A stretch of 11,978 nt of DNA from an uncultured Candidatus Saccharibacteria bacterium. GTDB lineage: Bacteria > Patescibacteriota > Saccharimonadia > Saccharimonadales > Saccharimonadaceae. Positions 1 to 5,397 of this stretch are shown in pieces. The notes under the pieces were generated by a model. It was given only the letters and a program-made list of their open reading frames with translations. It did no database searches and was not told where the DNA came from. Position 1 is the stretch's first letter; every line of letters starts with the position of its first letter. The translations under genes were made by a program, and so were the position numbers. The DNA lies in assembly GCA_947095985.1 (NCBI GenBank), contig CAMUPZ010000021.1, positions 1-11,978 of the forward strand. Reading direction: 5' to 3'.

Positions 1-1658
1 TCCTCGGTGGTTACGGTACTGGCGCGATTATGGCGGTGCCGGCGCATGATGAACGTGACTTTGCCTTTGCTGAGAAATTTGACTTGCCAATTGTTCAAGT
101 AGTTGATAAACCGGAGAATTCCGTGGACATCGGTTGTTATACGGGCGAGGGCGAATTGATTAATTCGGGCGATTTTGATGGCCTGCGCAGCGAAGAGGCT
201 CGCGAACAGGTGGTAGTCTGGCTGGAGCAACAGGGCTTGGGCCGGAGCAAGACTACCTATAAAATGCGCGATTGGCTGATTTCTCGCCAGCGGTACTGGG
301 GCGCGCCAATTCCGATTGTTCATGTCGATGACTACGCGCCAATTGCTGTGGCAGATGAATGTTTGCCGGTTATTCTACCAGAGGTCGAGAACTTTAAGCC
401 AACGGGCGGCAACACCTCGGTCCTGGCACAAGTTGATGATTGGGTGCGCGTATGGGTTGACGTTGAAACTGGTAAAACCGTGCCGATCACCGAACCAAAG
501 CCCGCGGGTGACAATTGGCGTGAAGGTCGGCGCGAAACTGATACGCTGGACGGCTATGCTTGTTCTAGCTGGTATTTCCTGCGCTATCTTGACCCGCACA
601 ATGATGCCGAGGCGTGGGATCCAGCGCGCATTGGTCATTGGATGCCGGTTGATTATTACAATGGCGCCGACCATGCGGTAGCGCACCTATTGTACAGTCG
701 TTTTTGGATGCGATTTTTCTATAAGCTTGGCTTGGTGCCGACGCCAGAACCATTCAAACGGATGATGTACAATGCTTACATCATGGCGCCGGACGGCCAA
801 AAGATGAGTAAATCCAAGGGCAATGTTATCGATCCAATGGAGATTATGGACAGCGGTTACGGTGCTGATGCGCTGCGCGTTTATGAAATGTTTATCGCGC
901 CGTACGATATGGATGCACCGTGGGATCCGCGTGGAGTGCCGGGGACATATCGGTTCTTAAATCGAGTGTGGAATTTGGTGCAGGAATTTGTGTTTGCGGA
1001 TACATCACCATCCTCCGCCAGAGTACACTCTTCACTCACATCTCCACCGGAGATGTCTCGTGAGCGTTCGGCTGAAACGTCCGTTCCTCGCGAACGTTCC
1101 ACAGCCTCTGTCGGAGGCGGTGATGTATCCGCTGACTCTTCCTTGAGCAACCCATCGCCATCGACTGATTCTTCTGAATTACTGCACCTCACTCACGCAA
1201 CCATCAAAAAAGTCACTCGTGACATCGAGGGCGAAAAATTCAATACGGCCGTAGCGGCAATGATGGAAATGGTCAATGGCCTATATAAAATTAAAGAATC
1301 ACATAGTATACAAGCATCAGCAACGTGGAGATTCACTCTGGAAAGCCTGCTGCAAATTTTGGCACCATTTGCACCGCACATCACCGAAGAATTGTGGCAG
1401 GAGCTGGGCCACACTGATACCATTCACGTCAATCACTGGCCGAAATGGGATGAAAAATATCTAAAGAGTGATACGATGACTATCATCGTCCAAGTTAACG
1501 GCAAACTTCGATCAAAGCTTAAATTACCAGTAGATGCTGATCGGCAAGGTGTGGAAGAAGCGGCTCTGGCTGATGAAAATGTCCAGCGGTTTACACAGAA
1601 TAAACCACCTAAAAAGATGGTTTATATTCCGGGAAAATTGATTAATATTGTAGTCTAA
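1..1658 (+). CDS. leuS: Leucyl-tRNA synthetase, C-terminal ~60% (5' end outside window)
   Basis: LeuRS charges tRNA-Leu with leucine in the cytoplasm. The frame is open from position 3, so the gene starts upstream and its HIGH motif is not in view. Visible in order: the end of the CP1 editing domain (YGTGAIMAVPAHDERD, around 15-60), the return of the Rossmann fold (DWLISRQRYWGAPIPIVH, 271-324), the SSWYFLRY and GADHAVAHLLYSRFWM segments, the KMSKS loop at 801-815, the helical anticodon-binding domain (from about 1180), and a C-terminal domain with IIVQVNGKLRSK. Between the KMSKS region and the anticodon-binding domain lies a Ser/Pro-rich insert of about 65 residues (990-1190), which is unusual and is encoded largely by a palindromic DNA element (996-1132). 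The stop at 1656-1658 directly abuts the stop of the convergent gene. Identification is firm from motifs; the insert is the only odd part. Confidence 0.97.
   Translation, partial: LGGYGTGAIMAVPAHDERDFAFAEKFDLPIVQVVDKPENSVDIGCYTGEGELINSGDFDGLRSEEAREQVVVWLEQQGLGRSKTTYKMRDWLISRQRYWGAPIPIVHVDDYAPIAVADECLPVILPEVENFKPTGGNTSVLAQVDDWVRVWVDVETGKTVPITEPKPAGDNWREGRRETDTLDGYACSSWYFLRYLDPHNDAEAWDPARIGHWMPVDYYNGADHAVAHLLYSRFWMRFFYKLGLVPTPEPFKRMMYNAYIMAPDGQKMSKSKGNVIDPMEIMDSGYGADALRVYEMFIAPYDMDAPWDPRGVPGTYRFLNRVWNLVQEFVFADTSPSSARVHSSLTSPPEMSRERSAETSVPRERSTASVGGGDVSADSSLSNPSPSTDSSELLHLTHATIKKVTRDIEGEKFNTAVAAMMEMVNGLYKIKESHSIQASATWRFTLESLLQILAPFAPHITEELWQELGHTDTIHVNHWPKWDEKYLKSDTMTIIVQVNGKLRSKLKLPVDADRQGVEEAALADENVQRFTQNKPPKKMVYIPGKLINIVV
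996..1132. repeat. In-frame palindromic element inside leuS
   Basis: The outer arms 996-1009 and 1119-1132 are a perfect 14-bp inverted repeat (GCGGATACATCACC). After a 2-versus-1-nt internal loop they continue as 1012-1023 against 1106-1117, complementary at 11 of 12 positions. Inside sit two further hairpins: 1038-1045/1049-1056 (ACATCTCC, perfect, 3-nt loop) and 1062-1070/1091-1099 (GAGCGTTCG, one G-T pair). The whole folds like a branched hairpin. It is read through in frame and encodes low-complexity Ser/Thr/Arg-rich sequence at a domain junction of LeuRS. This resembles the logic of Rickettsia palindromic elements inserted in coding genes, but I see no sequence relation to them. Only one copy lies in this window. 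Confidence 0.75.
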
Positions 1659-2195
1659 CTATTGCTGACTATGATTGTACTTCTCTGCTTCAGCATCTTC
1701 ACCAAATGGGAAATTATTTCTGACAGTGACCTTAACTTGATCTCCTGAGTGGATTTCCTCTTTGCCGTCACGAGTGGCTAGTCGGGTTGTCCCTTCACAC
1801 CCTTTGAAGCTGTCATAAGGGAGCGATTCAGGCAATCCTAGTTTCCGTTCTAGGTCACGTTGCGTATCGCAGATTTGTTCTTGTATAGCGTAAGGGTTTT
1901 CATCATAAATGGTTATTACATCAGAGGCAACTCTTGGCTTGCTCTCCATGGGTTTTATCATTCCAAGCAAGCCGAGAGTAGCAGCAGTAGCTACCCCCCC
2001 TAGGACGAAGGCAGCAGCTAGTCGAAGAGGGTGTCGTTTTATTTCACTTTCCGCCTGCCGATTTGCTGATTCAAGATCTTTAATTTTGGTGCGTAGTTCG
2101 CCTCCTTCTAGTGCCATTAGAACTCTTGCCGATGGTGTCGGCTTATCAATCTCACTGCTATGATTAGGTTGTGGCGTAAACTGTTCGTTACTCAT
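1659..2195 (-). CDS. Single-pass membrane protein, unknown function (178 aa)
   Basis: I do not recognise a family. The protein has a polar N-terminal part (residues 1-57) with a short heptad-like stretch (about 30-55), one hydrophobic segment of roughly 23 residues (about 58-80, Ala/Leu/Gly-rich) and a C-terminal part of about 95 residues with two cysteines (109 and 133) that could be disulphide-bonded if exported. Positive residues (KRHPLR) just before the membrane segment suggest N-in/C-out. The start chosen is ATG at 2195: a -35/-10 pair ends 7 nt before it. An in-frame ATG at 2231 exists but overlaps the -35 box (2226-2231), so it should lie upstream of the transcript. The gene converges on leuS with no intergenic base and is divergent from rpmF. 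Confidence 0.75.
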   Translation of the reverse strand: MSNEQFTPQPNHSSEIDKPTPSARVLMALEGGELRTKIKDLESANRQAESEIKRHPLRLAAAFVLGGVATAATLGLLGMIKPMESKPRVASDVITIYDENPYAIQEQICDTQRDLERKLGLPESLPYDSFKGCEGTTRLATRDGKEEIHSGDQVKVTVRNNFPFGEDAEAEKYNHSQQ

Positions 2196-2202
2196 ACTCC
2201 AT

Positions 2203-2231
2203 ATATTAACATAACCAATACAAAAAGTCAA
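2203..2231 (-). promoter_or_regulatory. Promoter of the 178-aa membrane protein gene
   Basis: Minus strand: -35 TTGACT (2231-2226), 17-bp spacer, -10 TAATAT (2208-2203), then 7 nt to the ATG at 2195. Transcription should start at or next to the start codon, which implies a leaderless message. Confidence 0.7.
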
Positions 2232-2259
2232 TACACTTGTATAATTTTTAGATAAAACC

Positions 2260-2288
2260 TTGAGATTACCTAATAAAAAAGGTATAAT
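2260..2288 (+). promoter_or_regulatory. Promoter of the rpmF-nusB-Nudix-rnc cluster
   Basis: -35 TTGAGA (2260-2265), 17-bp spacer, perfect -10 TATAAT (2283-2288). The expected start near 2295 leaves a leader of about 36 nt, with the Shine-Dalgarno GAGGAG at 2317-2322, 8 nt before the rpmF ATG. This is a conventional leadered promoter. Confidence 0.8.
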
Positions 2289-2330
2289 GGTACGTAAGTT
2301 TTATGACAACCTAAAAGAGGAGAATGAATT

Positions 2331-2477
2331 ATGGCACAGCCTAAAAAACAGAGCAGTCCACGTAAAACTGGACTTCGCCGCAGTCATTTGGTATTAAAAT
2401 TGGCACGTCGCGTTAATGGAACTTCACCTGTTAAAGTGAAGACTACCAAGCGTGAAACTGGTAAAACAACAAAATAA
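2331..2477 (+). CDS. rpmF: Ribosomal protein L32 (48 aa)
   Basis: A short, very basic protein (MAQPKKQSSPRKTGLRRSHL... ending GKTTK). The N-terminal pattern PKK-x-S-x-R-x(4)-RR-x-H-x(2)-L is the L32 signature. It is shorter than the usual 55-60 residues and has none of the four zinc-ligand cysteines found in many L32 proteins; it is of the cysteine-free type with a Lys/Thr-rich tail. A strong Shine-Dalgarno site (GAGGAG, 2317-2322) fixes the start, and the stop is TAA at 2475-2477. It is the first gene after a strong promoter and lies 24 nt ahead of nusB, which fits a ribosome-biogenesis operon. L32 is a 50S subunit protein bound to 23S rRNA. The call rests on the N-terminal pattern, the charge and the context. 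Confidence 0.85.
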   Translation: MAQPKKQSSPRKTGLRRSHLVLKLARRVNGTSPVKVKTTKRETGKTTK

Positions 2478-2501
2478 TAATTACGAACAGGACGCTTAGT
2501 A

Positions 2502-2960
2502 ATGGCATCAAACCGTCATTTAGGACGAATTGTCGCGTTGCAGACACTGTATGAATATGAGTTTCGTACGGAGGTGGGCGATGCTGATATTGACTACAAA
2601 AGTATCTTACAGCGTAATTTAGCGGAGTATAAATCATCCGTTGATGACGTTGAATTTGTTGATAATCTGGTTAGTGGCGTACTGGCGGCTCAGATGGAAT
2701 TGGACGAAAAGCTAAAACCTTTAGCTCCAGAGTGGCCAATTGACCAGCTGTCTAGGGTTGATAGGACGGTCTTGCGGATTGGTTTGTATGAATTGCTCTA
2801 CTGTGCAGATACGGTTCCGCCAAAAGTGGTGATTAATGAGGCGGTGGAACTAGCAAAAGCGTTCGGTTCGGATAACTCGGGTAAATTTGTGAATGGCGTG
2901 CTTGGCACGGCACTCCGTACCCTCGTGGAGGAGTCCGATAATGAGAACAAGCAACTTTGA
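2502..2960 (+). CDS. nusB: Transcription antitermination / rRNA biogenesis factor NusB
   Basis: NusB binds boxA RNA with S10 (NusE) and keeps RNA polymerase processive on rRNA operons. The 152-aa protein has the normal all-helical NusB layout: N-terminal R-x-x-ALQTLYEYEF, a middle LVSGVLAAQMELDEKL, the characteristic LSRVDRTVLRIGLYELLY segment (about residues 83-101), then PPKVVINEAVELAKAFGSDNSGKFVNGVLG, which is the family's most conserved stretch. An AGGA at 2490-2493 upstream of the ATG is an acceptable ribosome-binding site. The last 20 nt overlap the start of the Nudix gene, so the two are translationally coupled. Co-occurrence with rpmF and rnc in one cluster fits ribosome synthesis. 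Confidence 0.96.
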   Translation: MASNRHLGRIVALQTLYEYEFRTEVGDADIDYKSILQRNLAEYKSSVDDVEFVDNLVSGVLAAQMELDEKLKPLAPEWPIDQLSRVDRTVLRIGLYELLYCADTVPPKVVINEAVELAKAFGSDNSGKFVNGVLGTALRTLVEESDNENKQL

Positions 2961-3438
2961 TAAGATAAAAAAATACTTTGGCGGCAGTAAAAAGCCGCTA
3001 ATTCAGGAAATTGTACGCGAGCCGACCGCTGGTGGTGTGATTTTTCGACGCAATGAAAAGGGCGAGGCAGAGTTTTTATTATATCAAGACGCTCGTGATC
3101 GCTGGACGATACCCAAGGGTCATATTGAGCCGGGTGAAACGGCTCAGGTGACGGCGCGTCGGGAGATTGGTGAAGAGACTGGACTGAAGAATATTGAGCT
3201 ACACGGCTGGCTGGGTAAGGTGAATTTTCGTTATCGTCGAATTGATAAACTAGTACTAATGACCACGCAGGTGTATTTGGTCAAGGCATTGGATCCTAAT
3301 GAGAAACTTCAGAAGGAAGAGTGGATGAATGGACTAAAATGGTTTAGTTTTCATGAGGCGCTGGATGAGGTTGAATATGAAGATATCGGCAAGCTCATTT
3401 TGTTAGCGATGAAACGAATTAGACAGGAGAATTTGTAA
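2941..3438 (+). CDS. Nudix hydrolase (165 aa)
   Basis: Nudix enzymes hydrolyse a nucleoside diphosphate linked to another group. The Nudix box G-x5-E-x7-RE-U-x-EE-x-G-U is complete at residues 60-82 (G60, E66, R74-E75, E78-E79, G81). Around it are an N-terminal strand with TAGGVIFRR, the substrate-side DRWTIPKGHIEPGE, and a C-terminal WFSFHEAL segment. The layout resembles small bacterial Ap4A-hydrolase/RppH-like members, but the substrate cannot be read from the sequence. Start: ATG at 2941, with a strong GGAGGAG (2927-2933) 7 nt upstream. An earlier in-frame ATG at 2893 lacks such a site and would add a tail unlike the family. It overlaps nusB by 20 nt and ends exactly where rnc begins, so it belongs to the same transcript. 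Confidence 0.93.
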   Translation: MRTSNFDKIKKYFGGSKKPLIQEIVREPTAGGVIFRRNEKGEAEFLLYQDARDRWTIPKGHIEPGETAQVTARREIGEETGLKNIELHGWLGKVNFRYRRIDKLVLMTTQVYLVKALDPNEKLQKEEWMNGLKWFSFHEALDEVEYEDIGKLILLAMKRIRQENL

Positions 3439-4155
3439 ATGAGCGGAATGAATACGGCGCCATATCAGGAATTTGCGCGTGAGAAACTGGGGTTTGAGTT
3501 TAATAATTTGGATCTGTTGATTACGGCTTTGACGCATCGCAGTTATGTTAATGAACATCGTAAGTCTGTTCATCATCACAACGAGCGACTGGAGTTCTTA
3601 GGTGACGCGGTGTTGGAGCTGGCGGTGACGGAGTATTTATTTACGCATTTTTCTGAACCGGAAGGGGTTTTGACAGCTTGGCGGGCGGCGCTGGTGCGCA
3701 CGGAAAGTATCGGTGATGCAGGCGATAAATTAGGTTATGGGCCGCTGATTCGTATGTCAAAGGGCGAGAAAAATGGCTCGGATCGGGCGCACTTGCAGAT
3801 TCTAGCCAATGCCTTTGAAGCGGTAATTGGTGCTATTTATCTGGAGCGTGGCTTTGACGATGCGCGCGATTTTATTCATAAGCATATTATTATCAAGCTG
3901 GACGGAATATTGGAATCAGGCAGTTGGCGCGATCCGAAGTCATATTTGCAGGAAATTTCTCAGCGCGTCGATAATCAGACGCCAGTATACAAAGTTCTGG
4001 GCGAGGAAGGTCCAGATCATGATAAGATTTTCACGCTTGGGGTGTTCGTCGGTGAAACGATGATGGGGCGCGGCACCGGCCCTTCCAAGCAAGTGGCTCA
4101 GCAGCAAGCTGCTCGTGCTGCTATTGCTAAATATAAAGAATCTGGTGAAAAATGA
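3439..4155 (+). CDS. rnc: Ribonuclease III
   Basis: RNase III cleaves double-stranded RNA and processes rRNA precursors. The 238-aa protein has the usual two parts: a catalytic domain (about residues 10-155) with the signature NERLEFLGDAVLE (48-60) and a C-terminal dsRNA-binding domain (about 165-235: DPKSYLQEISQ, then GTGPSKQVAQQQAARAAI). Of the four conserved metal-ligand acids I see E52, D56 and E127. The fourth (D114 in E. coli, in the ILAD-x-x-E context) is Asn124 here (ILANAFEA), a point worth checking. The ATG follows the Nudix stop without a gap and has AGGAGA at 3425-3430. It ends the rpmF-nusB-Nudix-rnc cluster; khpA follows behind its own promoter. Confidence 0.97.
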   Translation: MSGMNTAPYQEFAREKLGFEFNNLDLLITALTHRSYVNEHRKSVHHHNERLEFLGDAVLELAVTEYLFTHFSEPEGVLTAWRAALVRTESIGDAGDKLGYGPLIRMSKGEKNGSDRAHLQILANAFEAVIGAIYLERGFDDARDFIHKHIIIKLDGILESGSWRDPKSYLQEISQRVDNQTPVYKVLGEEGPDHDKIFTLGVFVGETMMGRGTGPSKQVAQQQAARAAIAKYKESGEK

Positions 4156-4162
4156 TAAAAGT

Positions 4163-4191
4163 TTGCACGGGGCAAACCGCTCGTGTATAAT
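4163..4191 (+). promoter_or_regulatory. Promoter of khpA
   Basis: -35 TTGCAC (4163-4168), 17-bp spacer, perfect -10 TATAAT (4186-4191), just 7 nt after the rnc stop. The leader of about 28 nt contains AGGAGGAGGGG (4211-4221). A small hairpin (GTTTGC 4161-4166 / GCAAAC 4172-4177) covers the -35 box and is not followed by a T-run, so it is not a terminator. Confidence 0.75.
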
Positions 4192-4225
4192 GAAAGTACA
4201 GTTTAATTCCAGGAGGAGGGGCAGA

Positions 4226-4615
4226 ATGTCAACAATAGACCAGCAATTTGTGGAGTATGTCGTAAAAACACTCGTTGGACATCCCGACGATGTTGTAGTG
4301 GAGCGGGAAATTGATGAAAAGGGTGTTTTGCTGACATTGACCGTTAACCCAGAAGATTTGGGTCGGGTCATTGGTAAGCGCGGCGGCACAGCACAAAGCT
4401 TGCGGACTCTACTGCGGGCTTTGGGGGCGAAGAATGACGCGCGATATAACTTGAAGATTGTGAATAATGATGGTTTTACTGGTACACGCGAACGTGATGA
4501 TTGTGATAATCGTACTTCTGTGGATAACTCAACAGATGAAGTTGTGGAAAATAAGCCATCTTACGCAGAAAATACCAGAAAAGAGCTTGCAGAACTCGAC
4601 GACCTTGATATATAA
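4226..4615 (+). CDS. khpA: KH-domain RNA-binding protein KhpA-like, with acidic tail
   Basis: A single type-II-like KH domain of the KhpA/YlqC family. The N-terminal DQQFVEYVVKTLVGHPDDVVVE and the loop DLGRVIGKRGGTAQSLRTLL match the family; the RNA-contacting GxxG is GKRG at residues 50-53. KhpA binds RNA, usually with KhpB, and in several bacteria influences cell division or sRNA function. The family is normally about 75-80 residues; this one has 129, with a polar, acidic C-terminal extension (about 84-129) rich in Asp/Glu/Asn that looks disordered. The start at 4226 is fixed by the excellent Shine-Dalgarno AGGAGGAGGGG ending 5 nt upstream; an earlier in-frame ATG at 4115 lies inside rnc and upstream of the promoter. 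Confidence 0.9.
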   Translation: MSTIDQQFVEYVVKTLVGHPDDVVVEREIDEKGVLLTLTVNPEDLGRVIGKRGGTAQSLRTLLRALGAKNDARYNLKIVNNDGFTGTRERDDCDNRTSVDNSTDEVVENKPSYAENTRKELAELDDLDI

Positions 4616-4616
4616 T
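4587..4616 (+). promoter_or_regulatory. Possible promoter for the structured RNA after khpA
   Basis: -35-like TTGCAG (4587-4592), 18-bp spacer, perfect -10 TATAAT (4611-4616) overlapping the khpA stop codon. Transcription would start near 4622. The -35 match is moderate, so the downstream RNA could instead be only a khpA 3' UTR. Confidence 0.5.
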
Positions 4617-4621
4617 TAGAA

Positions 4622-4728
4622 CCAGTTCAAGCACAGACATTATGCGAGAACAGCTCTATGCGAGACAATGGGAAACCATTGAGAGCCTTATTTGTGCTAA
4701 AAAACCGTCCTTATTTGGACGGTTTTTT
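4622..4728 (+). ncRNA. Candidate small structured RNA (or structured khpA 3' UTR)
   Basis: This stretch of about 107 nt has no open frame but nested complementarity ending in a strong terminator. The outer stem is AGCACAGA (4630-4637) with TTTGTGCT (4691-4698). The inner stem is GCTCT (4653-4657) with AGAGC (4682-4686), followed inward by a perfect 6-bp hairpin CAATGG-GAAA-CCATTG (4666-4681) with a GNRA loop. A 9-nt direct repeat TATGCGAGA occurs at 4641-4649 and 4657-4665, the first copy single-stranded in this fold. A consensus -10 box lies just upstream at 4611-4616. I do not recognise it as tmRNA, SRP RNA, 6S, RNase P RNA or a known riboswitch. Function unknown. Confidence 0.5.
4699..4728 (+). 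terminator. Rho-independent terminator, bidirectional
   Basis: Perfect 12-bp stem AAAAAACCGTCC / GGACGGTTTTTT with a 6-nt loop. The A/T-runs make it effective on both strands, so it can end khpA or the small RNA on the plus strand and back up the minus-strand gene. Confidence 0.9.
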
Positions 4729-4764
4729 GGTGGGGAATAATTTCTATAAAAAGACATGAAAATA

Positions 4765-4826
4765 GCCCGCCAAGAGGCTCAAGCCGAGACTTAATGTCTC
4801 AAGGCGAGCTATTCTCATTGGCGGGC
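4765..4826 (-). terminator. Long branched hairpin downstream of the minus-strand gene
   Basis: 9-bp outer stem GCCCGCCAA (4765-4773) / TTGGCGGGC (4818-4826), with an inner hairpin GAGAC-TTAAT-GTCTC (4786-4800). On the minus strand the outer stem is followed by TATTTT, which suits a terminator just after the frameshifted gene. An alternative pairing AATAGC (4761-4766) / GCTATT (4808-4813) competes with the outer stem. The large inner loop is unusual for a plain terminator. Confidence 0.45.
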
Positions 4827-4827
4827 G

Positions 4828-5294
4828 TTAAGCCCTTTGGGAGAGCATCCACCTCCTGCGGGAGGGATAGGTGAGGCAAATCTGCCTCTCCTCACCTCGA
4901 GTGATTCTGTTGAAGGCTCTAGAAGCCGTGCTTCTATTGACTCTAAGTACTTCCATGAGTGTACAGATTTCGAGGAGGGGAGCGTCATCTTTCACGTTGT
5001 AGATGACTAAGCAGTCATCCCTATGCTTAATTTCAACCTTGTCAACAACACATTCGGTTTCTTGAATATTATTGACACATAGGTAGCACGCGGCACAAGA
5101 TTACTAACGAACTCCGCCACGGGGCGGTCTTCTGGTTCGCTTGTGTGGCGCTCCCTGTAGTGTGCGAAGTCTCCTATCTTTACAGAGAGGGCAACGTGAA
5201 TCTCTCCTTCTTCGTCAATCGAGATGCGGACAGGACTGGACAACCAGTCCACCGCCTCTTTGATACGTTCGAGTGTACGCTCGTCGATCTCCAT
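4828..5294 (-). pseudogene. Frameshifted small gene of unknown function
   Basis: The 5' frame runs from ATG at 5294 for 95 codons to TAG at 5007-5009, with a promoter and a good Shine-Dalgarno AGAAAGGA (5308-5301, 6 nt spacing). It begins MEIDERTLERIKEAVDWLSS and reads like a normal soluble protein up to about VPRATYV (near 5075-5095). From there its tail (IIFKKPNVLL...) looks less natural, while the -1 frame (stop-free from 5100 to TAA at 4828-4830) reads well: NNIQETECVVDKVEIKHRDD, then LLEICTLMEVLRVNRSTASR. The downstream frame has no start codon of its own near its beginning. The simplest reading is one gene of about 155 codons with a single-nucleotide indel near 5055-5095, either a real pseudogene or a base-call error. 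I see no classical slippery heptamer for programmed -1 shifting. No family recognised. Confidence 0.55.
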
Positions 5295-5348
5295 GATGCA
5301 TCCTTTCTACGTAAGGGCTACTTCTACTCGGTCGAGCAAAATCTGATA

Positions 5349-5377
5349 TATATATCATACCTGGACAAAAAAGTCAA
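5349..5377 (-). promoter_or_regulatory. Promoter of the frameshifted minus-strand gene
   Basis: Minus strand: -35 TTGACT (5377-5372), 17-bp spacer, -10 TATATA (5354-5349). The -10 lies in a 12-bp perfect palindrome GATATATATATC (5345-5356). The leader is about 48 nt and carries a Shine-Dalgarno site. It is interleaved with the trmD promoter. Confidence 0.65.
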
Positions 5378-5390
5378 CACTTGGTACACT
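5362..5390 (+). promoter_or_regulatory. Promoter of trmD
   Basis: -35 TGGACA (5362-5367), 17-bp spacer, -10 TACACT (5385-5390), then 7 nt to the trmD ATG, implying a leaderless message. Its spacer contains the -35 of the opposite promoter, so the two cannot be occupied together. Confidence 0.65.
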
Positions 5391-5397
5391 GTAACAG

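Noticed and set aside
2196..2231. Longer N-terminus for the 178-aa membrane protein starting at ATG 2231
   Set aside because: That ATG overlaps the -35 box (2226-2231) of the gene's own promoter, so it would not be transcribed from it.
4161..4177. Hairpin GTTTGC/GCAAAC as an rnc terminator
   Set aside because: There is no T-run after the stem, and it coincides with the khpA -35 region.
4115..4225. Extended khpA start at 4115 inside rnc
   Set aside because: It is upstream of the khpA promoter, and the strong AGGAGGAGGGG serves ATG 4226.
5007..5100. Programmed -1 ribosomal frameshift in the minus-strand gene
   Set aside because: In the overlap of the two frames I find no X-XXY-YYZ heptamer in phase, so an indel is more likely than recoding.
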